DNA of 51,159 nucleotides from JAICTV01 sp035634055 (GCA_035634055.1 DASQDR010000036.1:1-51159), one strand, 5' to 3'. Shown: positions 24,992 through 33,277, numbered from the stretch's first letter. Program-made: numbers and translations. Notes: generated from the sequence alone by a model not told the origin.

Positions 24992-27900
24992 ATGCTCGAC
25001 CCCTGGAACCATCCCGCCATCTGGCACGCGATCAACGTTCACCTGCCGATCGCGCTGGCGGTGCTCGGGCTGCCGCTCGTGTGCGTGGTGGCGATCATCG
25101 GGGCGACGCACAGGTGGCTGCGGTGGTCGGCGGCGGTGTTCTACGTCGTCGTCACGCTGTCGGCCGGGTGGGCGAAGGTCACCGGGGAGAAGGCGATGGG
25201 CGACCTCCCGCCGTCGCTTTCGCCCGCCGCCTGGGCGCAGGTGGAGTTCCACGAGCGGATGGCCGACAAGGTCTGGATGCTGGCGGGCGGCACCGCGCTG
25301 CTGTTGCTGCTGACCAACCTCCCGCACAAGTGGGCGCGGCAGACGTTCGCGACGCTGGCGGTCGTCTTCAGCGTCGTCACCGTCGGCTGGGTCGGCGTCA
25401 CCGCCCACAGCGGCGGCGTCGCGGTGTACGAGCAGAACCTCGGCACCGTGGCGATGCGCCGGGCGCACCGGGCCGCCGTCGCGGCGGCAACGCCTCCGCG
25501 CGGGCACGACGCCAGCACGCGCGCCAGCGCTGAGGCGAGCGCGAAGGCGATCAGCTACATCCGCGAGATCAAGCCCCTGCTTTCGACGCGGTGCGTGGAG
25601 TGTCACGCGGGCGCCGACGCCAAGGGCGGCTTCGATGCCTCGTCGGTCGCGGCAATGCTGACCGGAGGAAAGAAGTCCGGGCCGGGCCTGATCGCCGGCA
25701 GGCCGGACGACAGTCCGCTCGTGCAGTACATCGAGGGAACCCGGCAGCCGCGGATGCCAAAGGGTGGCAAGCCGATGCCGCAGGCGGAGGTGGCATTGAT
25801 CCGCGCGTGGATCGCCGGCGGCGCGGCCGACGACAGCGACGGCCGCACGGTGGCGATGACGGCGACAGCCCCGCCTGCACCCGCTGCTGCGGTGGCGGCG
25901 GTCACCCCGGCAGCACCCGCGCCCGCTCCGTCGCCGGCCGGCGGAGAGCAGGTGCCCGGGGATTGGGACCCGCAGGTGAACTTCAAGGCGGACGAAGCGG
26001 TCGCCGTCCGCCGGTACGTGCGGCTGAAGAACCTGCCGCCGGCGCCCAAGCCGCCGGAGGTGGATGCGATCGCCTTCAACCCCATCGATCGCTTCATCAT
26101 CTCGAAGTGGCCGGCGGACGCCCAGGCGCAGGCGAAGTTGCCCGCCACGACGCGACCGTCCACGCGGCCGTCGACGCAGCCGGCGGCGCAGCCCGTTCCG
26201 TTGGCGCTGTGCGACGATTCGACGTTCGCGCGGCGCGCCTACCTCGACCTGATCGGCATGATCCCGTCCGCGGGCGAGGCGAAGAACTTCGTCAACGACA
26301 AGGACCCTGAGAAGCGCGAGAAGCTCGTCGATGCGCTGCTGTCGCGCACCAGGGATTACGCCGGCCACTGGGTTCCGTGGTGGGAAGAGGCCCTGACCAG
26401 CAACGGCCTGCACCAGGGCGGCGTCGGCACGCACGGTAACTACCGCAAGTGGATCTTCGACCACTTCGATCGGAACGTGCCGTACGACACGATGGTCCAG
26501 GCGCTGCTGGACCCGACGATGCCCGACCACCCGCCGCGCTACGTGCTGAACGACAACCACGCGCGGACGGTTCAGTCGTCGTCCGACGTCGCGCAGGTGT
26601 TCCTCGGCACCGCCATCAAGTGCGCGAGCTGCCACAGCCACTTCGACAACGACGAGTGGCCGCAGTCGCGCGCGGTTGCCTTCGCGGGGTTCTTCTCTGA
26701 CAAGGACCTGGAGCTGGTTCGCTGCGAGCGCAAGAGCGGGCAGTTCGTGCGGACGCACTTCATGTTCGACCTGCCCTCCGCCCCGACCACCACGCCCGCC
26801 GATCCGGTGCAGCGGCGCAAGCGGCTGGCGCAGCTCGTGACGGACCCGACCAACCCGCGCTTCGCCAGGACGCTGGTGAACCGCCTGTGGAAGCGTTACG
26901 TCGGGCTCGGGCTGTTCGAGCCGGCCGACGACTTCCGCGCCGACACGCCGCCCAGCCACCCGGAGCTGCTGGACTGGCTGGCGGACGACTTCGTCCGCCA
27001 CGGCTACGACGTGAAGCGCACCGTCCGCCTGATCCTCACCAGCCGCACGTACCAGTTGCGCTACGACCCGAAGTTGGAAGACCGCTTCGACGTCGCGCAG
27101 CCGAGGGCGCCGCGCTACTACCGCTCGCCGAGCCTCCGCCGGCTGACGGCCGAGCAGATGTTCGACAGCGTGCGGGTGGCGCTGGAGCAGAACGTCCCGC
27201 AGCGCCGCGCGTACCAGGACGACAATTCCACGCCGCTGACCCGCAGCCTCGGCCGGCCGGCGGCGCGGAACGAGGTCAGCACGCAGCGCCCGGACGATAC
27301 CGCCGTCGTGCAGGCGCTGGAGCTGCTCAACGGGCAGGAGTACCACGACCGCGTCTACAAGGGGGCGATGGTCACGAATTGGTCGCTGGAGGAGAAGGCG
27401 CAGGAAGTTGCCGACGCGCTCTACTGGTCCACCCACGGCCGGGCGGCGAGCGAGCAGGAGAAGTCGGCAGCAGTGGCGTTCCTCCGATCCGCCCCCGCGC
27501 CGGCGAGCACCCGGCCGACGGAGGTCGTCTGGCTCGACGACGCCGTCCCGCCCGGCGCCGCCACGGCTGGACAGTGGAAGCTCGCCGGCCCCCCGGAACA
27601 GCCGGTCTTCGCGGGGAAGTTCTCGCACACCGACGACGAGCCGTCGCACGGGATCGTGCAGCACCTGGTGAGGGGGTTGAAGCTGCCGGTGGCGCCGAAG
27701 GACACGCTGTTCGCGTACGTCTACCTCGACCCGGAACGCCCGCCGAAGGAAATCCTCCTCCAGTTCCACACCGCCGCCACGGGTTGGAACCAGCGCGCGG
27801 CGTGGGGCGAGAGCCAGATTCCGTTCGCACCCAAGGAGAACCTCGGGCCGCTGCCGGGGCCGGGCGAGTGGGTGCGGCTGGAATTCGCCGCCGAGAAGGT

Positions 27901-28072
27901 CGGCTTCACCCGGCCGGCGGTGATCGACGGGCTGTCGTTCGACACCGCGGGCGGGCGCGCGTACTGGGACAAGTCCGGCGCGATGAAGGGCCCGCCGCTG
28001 CACGACCCGGCCGTCATCGGCGACATGCTGTGGGCGCTGATCACCAGCCCCGAATTTCAGTACGTGAAGTGA
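24992..28072 (+). CDS. DUF2231 membrane domain fused to PSCyt1/DUF1549/DUF1553 cytochrome protein
   Basis: A 1026-residue fusion. Residues 1-160 form a four-helix DUF2231-like membrane domain (HAINVHLPIALAVLGLPLV and further spans). A planctomycete cytochrome c domain follows, with haem motif CVECH at 201-205 and a distal RMPKGGKPMP loop that can supply the axial Met. After an Ala/Pro/Thr-rich linker comes DUF1549 (FARRAYLDLIGMIPSAGEA), containing a second haem-like motif CASCH at 544-548, and then DUF1553 (RFARTLVNRLWKRYVGLG; LLDWLADDFVRHGYDVK; SRTYQLRY). Many relatives have the soluble cytochrome-DUF1549-DUF1553 part only; here it is tethered to the membrane. A TTG at 24980 is an alternative start. 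Confidence 0.87.
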   Translation: MLDPWNHPAIWHAINVHLPIALAVLGLPLVCVVAIIGATHRWLRWSAAVFYVVVTLSAGWAKVTGEKAMGDLPPSLSPAAWAQVEFHERMADKVWMLAGGTALLLLLTNLPHKWARQTFATLAVVFSVVTVGWVGVTAHSGGVAVYEQNLGTVAMRRAHRAAVAAATPPRGHDASTRASAEASAKAISYIREIKPLLSTRCVECHAGADAKGGFDASSVAAMLTGGKKSGPGLIAGRPDDSPLVQYIEGTRQPRMPKGGKPMPQAEVALIRAWIAGGAADDSDGRTVAMTATAPPAPAAAVAAVTPAAPAPAPSPAGGEQVPGDWDPQVNFKADEAVAVRRYVRLKNLPPAPKPPEVDAIAFNPIDRFIISKWPADAQAQAKLPATTRPSTRPSTQPAAQPVPLALCDDSTFARRAYLDLIGMIPSAGEAKNFVNDKDPEKREKLVDALLSRTRDYAGHWVPWWEEALTSNGLHQGGVGTHGNYRKWIFDHFDRNVPYDTMVQALLDPTMPDHPPRYVLNDNHARTVQSSSDVAQVFLGTAIKCASCHSHFDNDEWPQSRAVAFAGFFSDKDLELVRCERKSGQFVRTHFMFDLPSAPTTTPADPVQRRKRLAQLVTDPTNPRFARTLVNRLWKRYVGLGLFEPADDFRADTPPSHPELLDWLADDFVRHGYDVKRTVRLILTSRTYQLRYDPKLEDRFDVAQPRAPRYYRSPSLRRLTAEQMFDSVRVALEQNVPQRRAYQDDNSTPLTRSLGRPAARNEVSTQRPDDTAVVQALELLNGQEYHDRVYKGAMVTNWSLEEKAQEVADALYWSTHGRAASEQEKSAAVAFLRSAPAPASTRPTEVVWLDDAVPPGAATAGQWKLAGPPEQPVFAGKFSHTDDEPSHGIVQHLVRGLKLPVAPKDTLFAYVYLDPERPPKEILLQFHTAATGWNQRAAWGESQIPFAPKENLGPLPGPGEWVRLEFAAEKVGFTRPAVIDGLSFDTAGGRAYWDKSGAMKGPPLHDPAVIGDMLWALITSPEFQYVK

Positions 28073-28384
28073 CGCCGCGCGGCAGGCATGCCCGACTTGT
28101 GCACGCCCGCCAACACGCGTGTTCCCCCTCCGCCGCCGCCTCCGGCGCGTTCCCGCGGCTGCGCCGCCGCCTCTCGATCAAGGGCCACTTTTTTGTGCGG
28201 CCGCCCCCGTACCCCTGGCCGCTCGGGGGTGTCTTATGAGGGGTCCGGCCCGTCAAAAGCGGCGGGAATTGCCCAGTGTGCGAGGCGAGCGGGGCAGGGG
28301 GCGGACCCGCCCGGAATCTGCGTTCATGCCGCCCCGCCCCCGGGCCCGATGAGAGATACAATGGTGGGTAAAGGAGTTCATCAC
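28073..28384. other. Spacer, promoter region of the 148-residue protein
   Basis: The spacer is GC-rich and shows no gene. A -10-like TACAAT lies at 28357-28362 without a convincing -35 box. AAAGGAG at 28370-28376 is an excellent ribosome-binding site for the GTG at 28385, eight bases further on. Confidence 0.5.
28370..28376 (+). promoter_or_regulatory. Shine-Dalgarno that fixes a GTG start
   Basis: AAAGGAG, eight bases before GTG 28385. It rules against the in-frame ATG at 28361, which lies upstream of this site and overlaps the -10-like TACAAT. Confidence 0.7.
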
Positions 28385-28831
28385 GTGAGAGGGACCTACG
28401 CTTATTCGCTCGATCGAGAGAGCTTCACCGGGATCTACAATACGCGGCAGGAGGCCTTCACCGCCGGCTGCCGCGCCGCCGACCGCCTGAACGCCAACGT
28501 CAACGAGATCTACGTCGGCCAGCGCGTGATGGGCGACCCGCAGGCGAACCTGCACGCCTGGGAGATTATCCGCGACATGCGCTCCCGCGCCCGCGCGACC
28601 GCCGGCGACGACGCTCGCGCCTATCTCGCCCACGTGACCGAAGACCAGGCCCGGGACCTGGACGGCGCCCTCGAGGCGGTCGTCCTGCGCTGGCTGGCCA
28701 ACTACAAGCTGGGGCCGACCTTCTTCCGCATCGAGGCCATCAGCGAACACCCGATCCCGACCGTGGCACACTGCGCCGCCAGCGCCGACGACGGCGAGGT
28801 GAGCGAGCTGGGCGAGAGCGAGTGGCGGTAA
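28385..28831 (+). CDS. Protein of unknown function, 148 residues
   Basis: I do not recognise a named family. The protein is soluble and acidic overall, begins with RGTYAYSLDRESFTGIYNTR, and reads as a small alpha/beta domain in which an aromatic strand (YVGQRVMGDP) is followed by long Ala/Arg/Asp-rich helices and a final LGPTFFRIEAISEHPIP. The pattern of a short sugar-like or nucleotide-like beta sheet with a C-terminal helical half recalls small uncharacterised proteins found in phages and planctomycetes, but this is impression only. The GTG start is set by the strong ribosome-binding site. It stands alone between the DUF1553 gene and a convergent unknown gene. Confidence 0.75.
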   Translation: MRGTYAYSLDRESFTGIYNTRQEAFTAGCRAADRLNANVNEIYVGQRVMGDPQANLHAWEIIRDMRSRARATAGDDARAYLAHVTEDQARDLDGALEAVVLRWLANYKLGPTFFRIEAISEHPIPTVAHCAASADDGEVSELGESEWR

Positions 28832-28876
28832 CGTCCTCAGTTGCAACACCTGTAAGCCCGGCCGTGCCGCGGCAGC

Positions 28877-29302
28877 TCACAAGACCTTACGAAGGATGCC
28901 GAGGCGTTCCAGCGCGTGGTCGTCATCGCGGCAGCGGGCGATGACGGCGACGGCGGCGGTCACGTGCAGGCCGCGGCGGATCAGGCGCACCAGGCAGTAC
29001 TGCGCGGGCCGCTCCGCCGACCCCGGCTCGATCTCCAGCACATCCTCGCGATTGTCCTGCGCGCACGGCGCGACCAGATCCTTGAAGGCGGCGATCGCCT
29101 TGCCGCGCTGCTCGGCGGACGCCTCGTCGGGGCGGATGTGGAACAGCTCGGACAACGCACCGGTCGGCCCGACCGCGAAGGCGGCCGCCTCGGTCCCGCC
29201 CACGCAGGCCGCCGCCGAGTAGACCCGCTGGTAGAACCAGTGCATCCGATCGCCGTGAAAGAAGGGGAGCGTCGCCCGCGCGCCCGTCGCTGCGTAAATC
29301 AT
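28877..29302 (-). CDS. Protein of unknown function, 141 residues
   Basis: An unrecognised small protein. It starts MIYAATGARATLPFFHGDRM, has a central AAAFAVGPTGALSELFHIRP, and ends in an alpha-helical segment with HVTAAVAVIARCRDDDHALE. There is no membrane segment or signal peptide of usual type. The reading frame shows the strong GC bias at third codon positions expected of real genes in this genome. The ATG at 29302 lacks a good ribosome-binding site, and the open frame extends to 29434 into a repeat. It converges with the preceding unknown gene, 45 bases between stops. Confidence 0.6.
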   Translation of the reverse strand: MIYAATGARATLPFFHGDRMHWFYQRVYSAAACVGGTEAAAFAVGPTGALSELFHIRPDEASAEQRGKAIAAFKDLVAPCAQDNREDVLEIEPGSAERPAQYCLVRLIRRGLHVTAAVAVIARCRDDDHALERLGILRKVL

Positions 29303-29372
29303 AGAGGCACGACCGTCATCACCCACCGACAGCAAGAGACGCCGCGGCAACGGGCGGCGTGTCAGGAATGAA

Positions 29373-29450
29373 GCTTGGGGATTGAGGATTGGAACTTGAA
29401 CGGCGCTAAATCGCGCCGACCGTTCAAGTTCCAATTTTCAATCCTCAAGC
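29373..29450. repeat. Inverted repeat of GATTGAGGATTGGAACTTGA words (hairpin)
   Basis: The left arm at 29373-29406 and the right arm at 29413-29450 pair over about 30 bases with three mismatches, with GGCGC/GCGCC closing an AT-rich loop of about six bases. The element begins six bases after the stop codon of the minus-strand GH43 gene, so it would form the 3' end hairpin of that mRNA. No T-run follows. Confidence 0.88.
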
Positions 29451-29456
29451 CTCGCG

Positions 29457-30494
29457 CTATCGGCCGGGTTGCGTGGTCGTCGTGCTCGTCGCCGTCGTCG
29501 TGGTCGCGGCGGCTGTTGTGGGCGGCGGCTTGGCGACCGGTTCCCCCGCGACGGGCCAGCCGGCCTCGTCCCACGTCATCGGGCGGACCTGCAACTTCGG
29601 GCGGCCGGCGTCGGCGGCGTCGTAGAAGTGGTGGACGAGCCAGTCGCGATCCGGCTCCTGCAACACCGCGTTATGGCCGGGGCCGCGGATGGTGCCGGCG
29701 CCTTGGACAACCATCGTGCCGCCGCCCTCCAGCATCGGCTTGCCGTCCCGGTCCACGTACGGCCCCACCACCGCGCGCGAGCGGCCGACGCGGATGTTGT
29801 AGGTGCTCTCGGCGCGCTTGCAGCAGTAGTCGAACGACGCGAAGAGGTAATAGAACTCGCCGCGGCGGATGATGAACGGCGCCTCGATCGCGCCCGGCTT
29901 GGGGCGGCGGGCGATCGGGCGCAGGCCGCCGTCCGCCTTCGACGGCATCCCCGTCGACGCGTCGAGCCGGACGATCTTCAGCCCGCCCCAGAACGAGCCG
30001 AGCGACAGCCACGGCGTGCCCGATTCGTCCAGCACCACGTTGGCGTCGATCGCGTTCCAATCGTCGGTCTGCCGCGTCTCGAGCACCATCCCGTGATCGA
30101 CCCAGCGGTACTTGGCGTCGGCGGGGTCCAGCGTGACGTTGGTGGCCAGCCCGATGCACGAGCGGCGCGAGCCGTAGGTGGAGACGGAGTAGTAAAGGTG
30201 CCAGCGGCCGTTGAAGAAGCTGACGTCCGGCGCCCACGGGCCGCGGGCGCCGGGGACTTCCTTCATGGCCCATTCCGGCAACTGCTCGAAGACCCGGCCG
30301 GCGCGCTCCCAGGTGATCAGGTCGCGCGACTTGCGGATCTGCACGCCGCCGCCGGTGCTGAAGACGTAGTAGTTGCCGTTGACCCGCGCGATGGCGGGGT
30401 CGTGAACGCCGGCGACGGCGCCGAGCTGCGCGCAAACCGGCGAGATGGACAGCAGTGCGATCAGCGCGAAGCAGAGGGCGGGAACGAATCGCAT
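29457..30494 (-). CDS. Glycoside hydrolase family 43, arabinan endo-1,5-alpha-L-arabinosidase-like
   Basis: A 345-residue secreted enzyme with a signal peptide (MRFVPALCFALIALLSISPV, then CAQ). The five-bladed beta-propeller carries the three GH43 acidic residues: Asp32 in GVHDPAIARV (base), Asp150 in WNAIDANVVLD (pKa modulator) and Glu204 in GAIEAPFI (acid). ARGPWAPDVSFFNGRWHLYY and GPGHNAVLQEPDRDWLVHHF are typical of arabinanases that cut the 1,5-linked arabinan side chains of pectin. The last 25 residues are a Thr/Ala-rich tail. The start was placed at the ATG before the signal peptide; upstream the frame stays open through a 24-base tandem repeat that translates to a periodic Arg/Ser/Phe pattern and is not part of the enzyme. 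Confidence 0.88.
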   Translation of the reverse strand: MRFVPALCFALIALLSISPVCAQLGAVAGVHDPAIARVNGNYYVFSTGGGVQIRKSRDLITWERAGRVFEQLPEWAMKEVPGARGPWAPDVSFFNGRWHLYYSVSTYGSRRSCIGLATNVTLDPADAKYRWVDHGMVLETRQTDDWNAIDANVVLDESGTPWLSLGSFWGGLKIVRLDASTGMPSKADGGLRPIARRPKPGAIEAPFIIRRGEFYYLFASFDYCCKRAESTYNIRVGRSRAVVGPYVDRDGKPMLEGGGTMVVQGAGTIRGPGHNAVLQEPDRDWLVHHFYDAADAGRPKLQVRPMTWDEAGWPVAGEPVAKPPPTTAAATTTTATSTTTTQPGR

Positions 30495-30516
30495 CCCCGG
30501 AAGTCTAAGCGCCGCC

Positions 30517-30648
30517 ACGCGACGATGAAAACCGCGGGACACGGATGAAAACCGCGGGACACGCGACGACGAAAACCGCGACAGGCGACGATGAAAACCC
30601 GGGGGACACGCGACGACGAAAACCGCGCGACACGCGAGCGAGAACCGC
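30517..30648. repeat. 24-base tandem repeat upstream of the GH43 gene
   Basis: About six imperfect copies of a 20-24-base unit of the form CACGCGACGATGAAAACCGC plus GGGA lie in the leader region of the minus-strand arabinanase gene. Because 24 is a multiple of three, the frame stays open through the array on the minus strand. Promoter elements for the enzyme must lie within or beyond it. Confidence 0.85.
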
Positions 30649-30728
30649 CCGCGCGGGGCGCGGGCGTTGAAGCGCGTCAATTGACGTCTTTGATGACCAC
30701 CAAATCGCCGGGCGGGAGGCGACGCGAG

Positions 30729-30947
30729 CTAGTTCGGGCGCTCGGCTTCCTGGATCTGGTGCGCGAGCAACAACGCGCGGGTCGCGAAGTTGAGGCCCTG
30801 CGGCTGGAACTCCACCTCGTAGGCGGGCGAGGGCTCGAACCACGTGCTACAGATCACCCCGACCTGTCCCGATCGCAGGCCCAGCTCGGGCAGATCCTGC
30901 GTCAGGCGAACGACGCGATTCACTTGCGATGGCGATCGGCTCAGCAT
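30729..30947 (-). CDS. DUF4926 domain protein
   Basis: A 72-residue protein matching DUF4926 over most of its length, with VNRVVRLTQDLPELGLRSGQ, then VGVICSTW, YEVEF and a C-terminal ATRALLLAHQIQ. The family is a small SH3-like fold often encoded near toxin-antitoxin or restriction loci, but no such partner is adjacent here and its function is unknown. The start at 30947 has AGGAG nine bases upstream. Confidence 0.82.
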   Translation of the reverse strand: MLSRSPSQVNRVVRLTQDLPELGLRSGQVGVICSTWFEPSPAYEVEFQPQGLNFATRALLLAHQIQEAERPN

Positions 30948-31266
30948 CGGAACGCTCCTGCTACCCACGAAGAGGATGTGTGATTGATCCGGTGGAATGT
31001 AGGCGCGCGAGCAGGAAGCTGAGAGCGCTTAAAATTTAATTGTTTGTCGCAGGCGTGACGCGCCTGAGCGTTGGACGAGAAAGCCGACGCCCACTGTCGC
31101 GGCAGGGGTGGGTCGCTCACTCAGGGAACAGCAGCCGTTTCGTCGGCACCGGCCTTGGAGCGAGCGGGCTCGACCGCGGTGGCGGTCACCGGTTACTGCG
31201 CATGCGCAAAAAAGAAGGCGCGGTCGAAACCGCACCCTCCGCGTTCGTGATCTCCAGCAGCAGCGC
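30948..31266. other. Spacer between rpsI and the DUF4926 gene
   Basis: It contains the rpsI terminator (31208-31236). Further along is an AT-rich stretch (31030-31042) beside a small palindrome CAGGCG/CGCCTG at 31048-31065 that could be a second terminator or part of a promoter for the DUF4926 gene. No gene is seen. Confidence 0.5.
31208..31236 (-). terminator. Intrinsic terminator of rplM-rpsI
   Basis: On the minus strand GGTGCGGT and ACCGCGCC form an eight-pair stem (one G-U pair) closed by a TTCG tetraloop, followed by TTCTTTTTT. It lies 30 bases beyond the rpsI stop codon. Confidence 0.88.
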
Positions 31267-31719
31267 TTACCGCTTGCTGAACTGGAAGCGGCGACGGGCG
31301 CCGCGCTGGCCGTACTTCTTGCGTTCCTTCATGCGGCTGTCGCGGGTGAGGAACCCGGCGCCGCGAAGGGCGATCTCAAGGCTCGTGTCGTACTTCGCCA
31401 GCGCCCGGCCCAGGCCCATGACGATCGCGCCGGTCTGGCCGCTGGGGCCGCCGCCGTCGGCGTTCACCAGCACGTCCATCTTCCCGGCGACGTTAGTCAC
31501 TTCCAGCGGGCCGAAGATCGACTTGCGGTCGCGCTCGGCGGTGAAATAGTCGTTCAGCGTCCGCCCGTTGATCTCGATCTTGCCGCTGCCGGGCGCGATG
31601 CGCACGCGGGCGCAGGCGCTCTTGCGGCGGCCGACGCCCCACACGTAGGTGCGGTTGGCGGCGGGGGCCTCGGGGGTGGCGGTCGCGGTGTCGGCGGCGG
31701 GGGTCGTCGTTTCAGCCAT
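31267..31719 (-). CDS. rpsI: 30S ribosomal protein S9
   Basis: A 150-residue protein of the small ribosomal subunit, contacting the decoding-site tRNA with its basic C-terminus. VGRRKSACARVRIAPGSGKI, NGRTLNDYF, GGPSGQTGAIVMGLGRAL and the C-terminal KYGQRGARRRFQFSKR are diagnostic. A Thr/Ala-rich N-terminal extension of about 22 residues precedes the core, as in several planctomycetes. It follows rplM at 46 bases in the usual two-gene operon. Confidence 0.98.
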   Translation of the reverse strand: MAETTTPAADTATATPEAPAANRTYVWGVGRRKSACARVRIAPGSGKIEINGRTLNDYFTAERDRKSIFGPLEVTNVAGKMDVLVNADGGGPSGQTGAIVMGLGRALAKYDTSLEIALRGAGFLTRDSRMKERKKYGQRGARRRFQFSKR

Positions 31720-31765
31720 GGGGGTGGTCTCGAATCGCTCGCTTATTCGGGTCGCTCAGCGCCTC

Positions 31766-32197
31766 TCAGGCAATCTTCAGCTCTTGCGGCTGCTGCGCCT
31801 GGTGCGGGTGCGTGGTGCCCTTGTAAATCTTCAGCTTGCCCAGCACGTCCCGCGAGAGCTTGTTCTTCGGGAGCATGCGGCGGACGGCCAGCTCCACGAC
31901 CTTCTCGGGGTGCAACTGGTTCATCCGCTTGTACGAGTAGACGTGCCGCCCGCCGGGGTAGCGCGAGTAGGTGTCGTACTCGATCACGTCGGCCTTGGCG
32001 CCGGTGACCTTGACCTTGTCGGCGTTGAGCACGATGACGAAATCACCGGTGTCGACGTGCGGGGTGTAGGTCGCCTTGTGCTTGCCTTGGAGGATCAGGG
32101 CGATCCGCGAGGCCAAGCGGCCCAGCACCTGGTCGGTCGCGTCTACGACGTGCCAGTTCGCCTTGATCTCGCCCGGCTTGGGCATGTACGTACTCAT
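31766..32197 (-). CDS. rplM: 50S ribosomal protein L13
   Basis: A 143-residue protein of the large subunit, of normal length. It shows WHVVDATDQVLGRLASRIA, GDFVIVLNADKVKVTGAK, YSRYPGGRHVY and the C-terminal GMLPKN-type motif RRMLPKNKLSRDVLGKLKIY. The ATG at 32197 has CAGGAC upstream; the open frame continues 13 codons further without similarity. It is the first gene of the rplM-rpsI operon, transcribed from the promoter at 32285-32312. Confidence 0.98.
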   Translation of the reverse strand: MSTYMPKPGEIKANWHVVDATDQVLGRLASRIALILQGKHKATYTPHVDTGDFVIVLNADKVKVTGAKADVIEYDTYSRYPGGRHVYSYKRMNQLHPEKVVELAVRRMLPKNKLSRDVLGKLKIYKGTTHPHQAQQPQELKIA

Positions 32198-32284
32198 GTC
32201 GGTGTCCTGCTTTGCCTTTTCGCCTGCGTTAGTCACGCGCGGGTTAATCGCGACGCGGGGGTGCCCGGCCGCGAGGAATCGAGC

Positions 32285-32312
32285 ATCTTAGTAATGGGGA
32301 ATCCGAAGTCAA
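32285..32312 (-). promoter_or_regulatory. Sigma70 promoter of rplM-rpsI
   Basis: On the minus strand TTGACT (32312-32307), a 16-base spacer and TAAGAT (32290-32285). Transcription would begin near 32278, giving a leader of about 80 bases. Confidence 0.75.
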
Positions 32313-32786
32313 GCCAAGCGCAAGCGCGGGCGGGGGCGGCGGTTTAACCCGAAATCCGCCGGTTCGGCGCGAGCGGGAAACGCCTTCGACGCCAGCGACA
32401 AACGCCACGCCGCCGACAGCACTCGCCTCATCCGCGGACGGGCGCCGGGGTCGGACGTCCTGCGGTCGTGGCGGCCACGTGATCGGCGCGCGGGCGACGC
32501 GCTGTGAGATCACGACCGAACGTCCCGCGCCCGCCCGAGGCGCGCGCTGGTCAAGGGGCGAAAGGCGGCGGCACCCGCGGCATCGCCGGCGGGCCGCGCG
32601 CGGCCCGTTGCCAAACGTCCCGTCACACCAGCGCCCTCGTAACGTCCTCAGACGCGCAGGTCCCATTCCGGTGGGCTGTTGCGAGCCGCGCCCGAACTTG
32701 CCCCACGTGCGCCCGCGGGGTTAAAACAGCCGCAACGTCGTTGACGCACGTTTGTTCCAGCTTCCGGATTTTCTTGTAAAGCTGGG

Positions 32787-32815
32787 TAGACTCGGCAGTC
32801 TCGGCCATGTATAGT
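32787..32815 (+). promoter_or_regulatory. Probable promoter of the NifU-N gene
   Basis: TAGACT (32787-32792), a 17-base spacer and TATAGT (32810-32815), about 32 bases before the start codon region. The -35 box is one base from the consensus at the second position and differs at the last. Confidence 0.5.
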
Positions 32816-32853
32816 TGTGCCAGTCTGTGGCAGAGTTGGGTGGAGTGGCGGCG

Positions 32854-33120
32854 ATGGGTTTTCGCGTCGTGGAGATCCAGCCGACACCCAACCCGAATGC
32901 GTTGAAATTCGTGCTGGACCGGCCGGTGTCGGAGCAGCCGATTAGCTTCTTCAACCAGGCGGCCGCGGCGGGGCACCCGCTGGCAACCGAGCTGTTCGCG
33001 ATCGAGGGCGTCAGCAGCCTGCTCCTGCTGGGCGACTTCATCACGATAAACAAAAGTTCCGAGGCCCGGTGGGCCGATATCACGCCCAAGGCCAAGGTAG
33101 TTTTGGCCCAGTCCGGTTAG
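32854..33120 (+). CDS. Stand-alone NifU N-terminal (Nfu-N) domain protein
   Basis: An 88-residue protein consisting only of the Scaffold protein Nfu/NifU N-terminal domain. The family motif QPTPNPNALKFVLDRPV is unmistakable, followed by FAIEGVSSLLLLGDFITINK. In full-length Nfu proteins this domain precedes a CxxC iron-sulfur scaffold domain; here the cysteine domain is missing and no Cys pair is present, so it may help deliver clusters or serve another purpose. The ATG has GGTGGAG nine bases upstream. It is a single-gene unit with its own promoter and terminator. Confidence 0.9.
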   Translation: MGFRVVEIQPTPNPNALKFVLDRPVSEQPISFFNQAAAAGHPLATELFAIEGVSSLLLLGDFITINKSSEARWADITPKAKVVLAQSG

Positions 33121-33238
33121 CCGAGCCGTTGGCGGCCAAACCGGATAATGTCGAGCTGAACTTTAGTGCGCGGTGGGTCGAACCGAGGTGGTGTGAGATG
33201 GCGTACTAAAGATGTAGCGAAGAGTTTCTTCCCTCCTT

Positions 33239-33277
33239 ACCCCGTAGGTCTCACCCACGCCTACGGGGTTATTTTTT
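33239..33277 (+). terminator. Intrinsic terminator of the NifU-N gene
   Basis: ACCCCGTAGG and CCTACGGGGT form a perfect ten-pair stem, followed within two bases by a run of six T residues. It serves only the plus strand and lies between convergent genes. Confidence 0.93.

Larger units (their letters stand above)
32198..32853. other. Divergent promoter region of rplM and the NifU-N gene
   Basis: A 656-base spacer with the rplM promoter at one end and the NifU-N promoter at the other. The GC-rich middle (32340-32750) shows no gene, RNA or repeat that I can support. Confidence 0.6.

Noticed and set aside
30495..30680. N-terminal extension of the GH43 enzyme through the 24-base repeat
   Set aside because: The signal peptide begins at 30494, and the extension would place an Arg/Ser/Phe repeat before it, which would block secretion.
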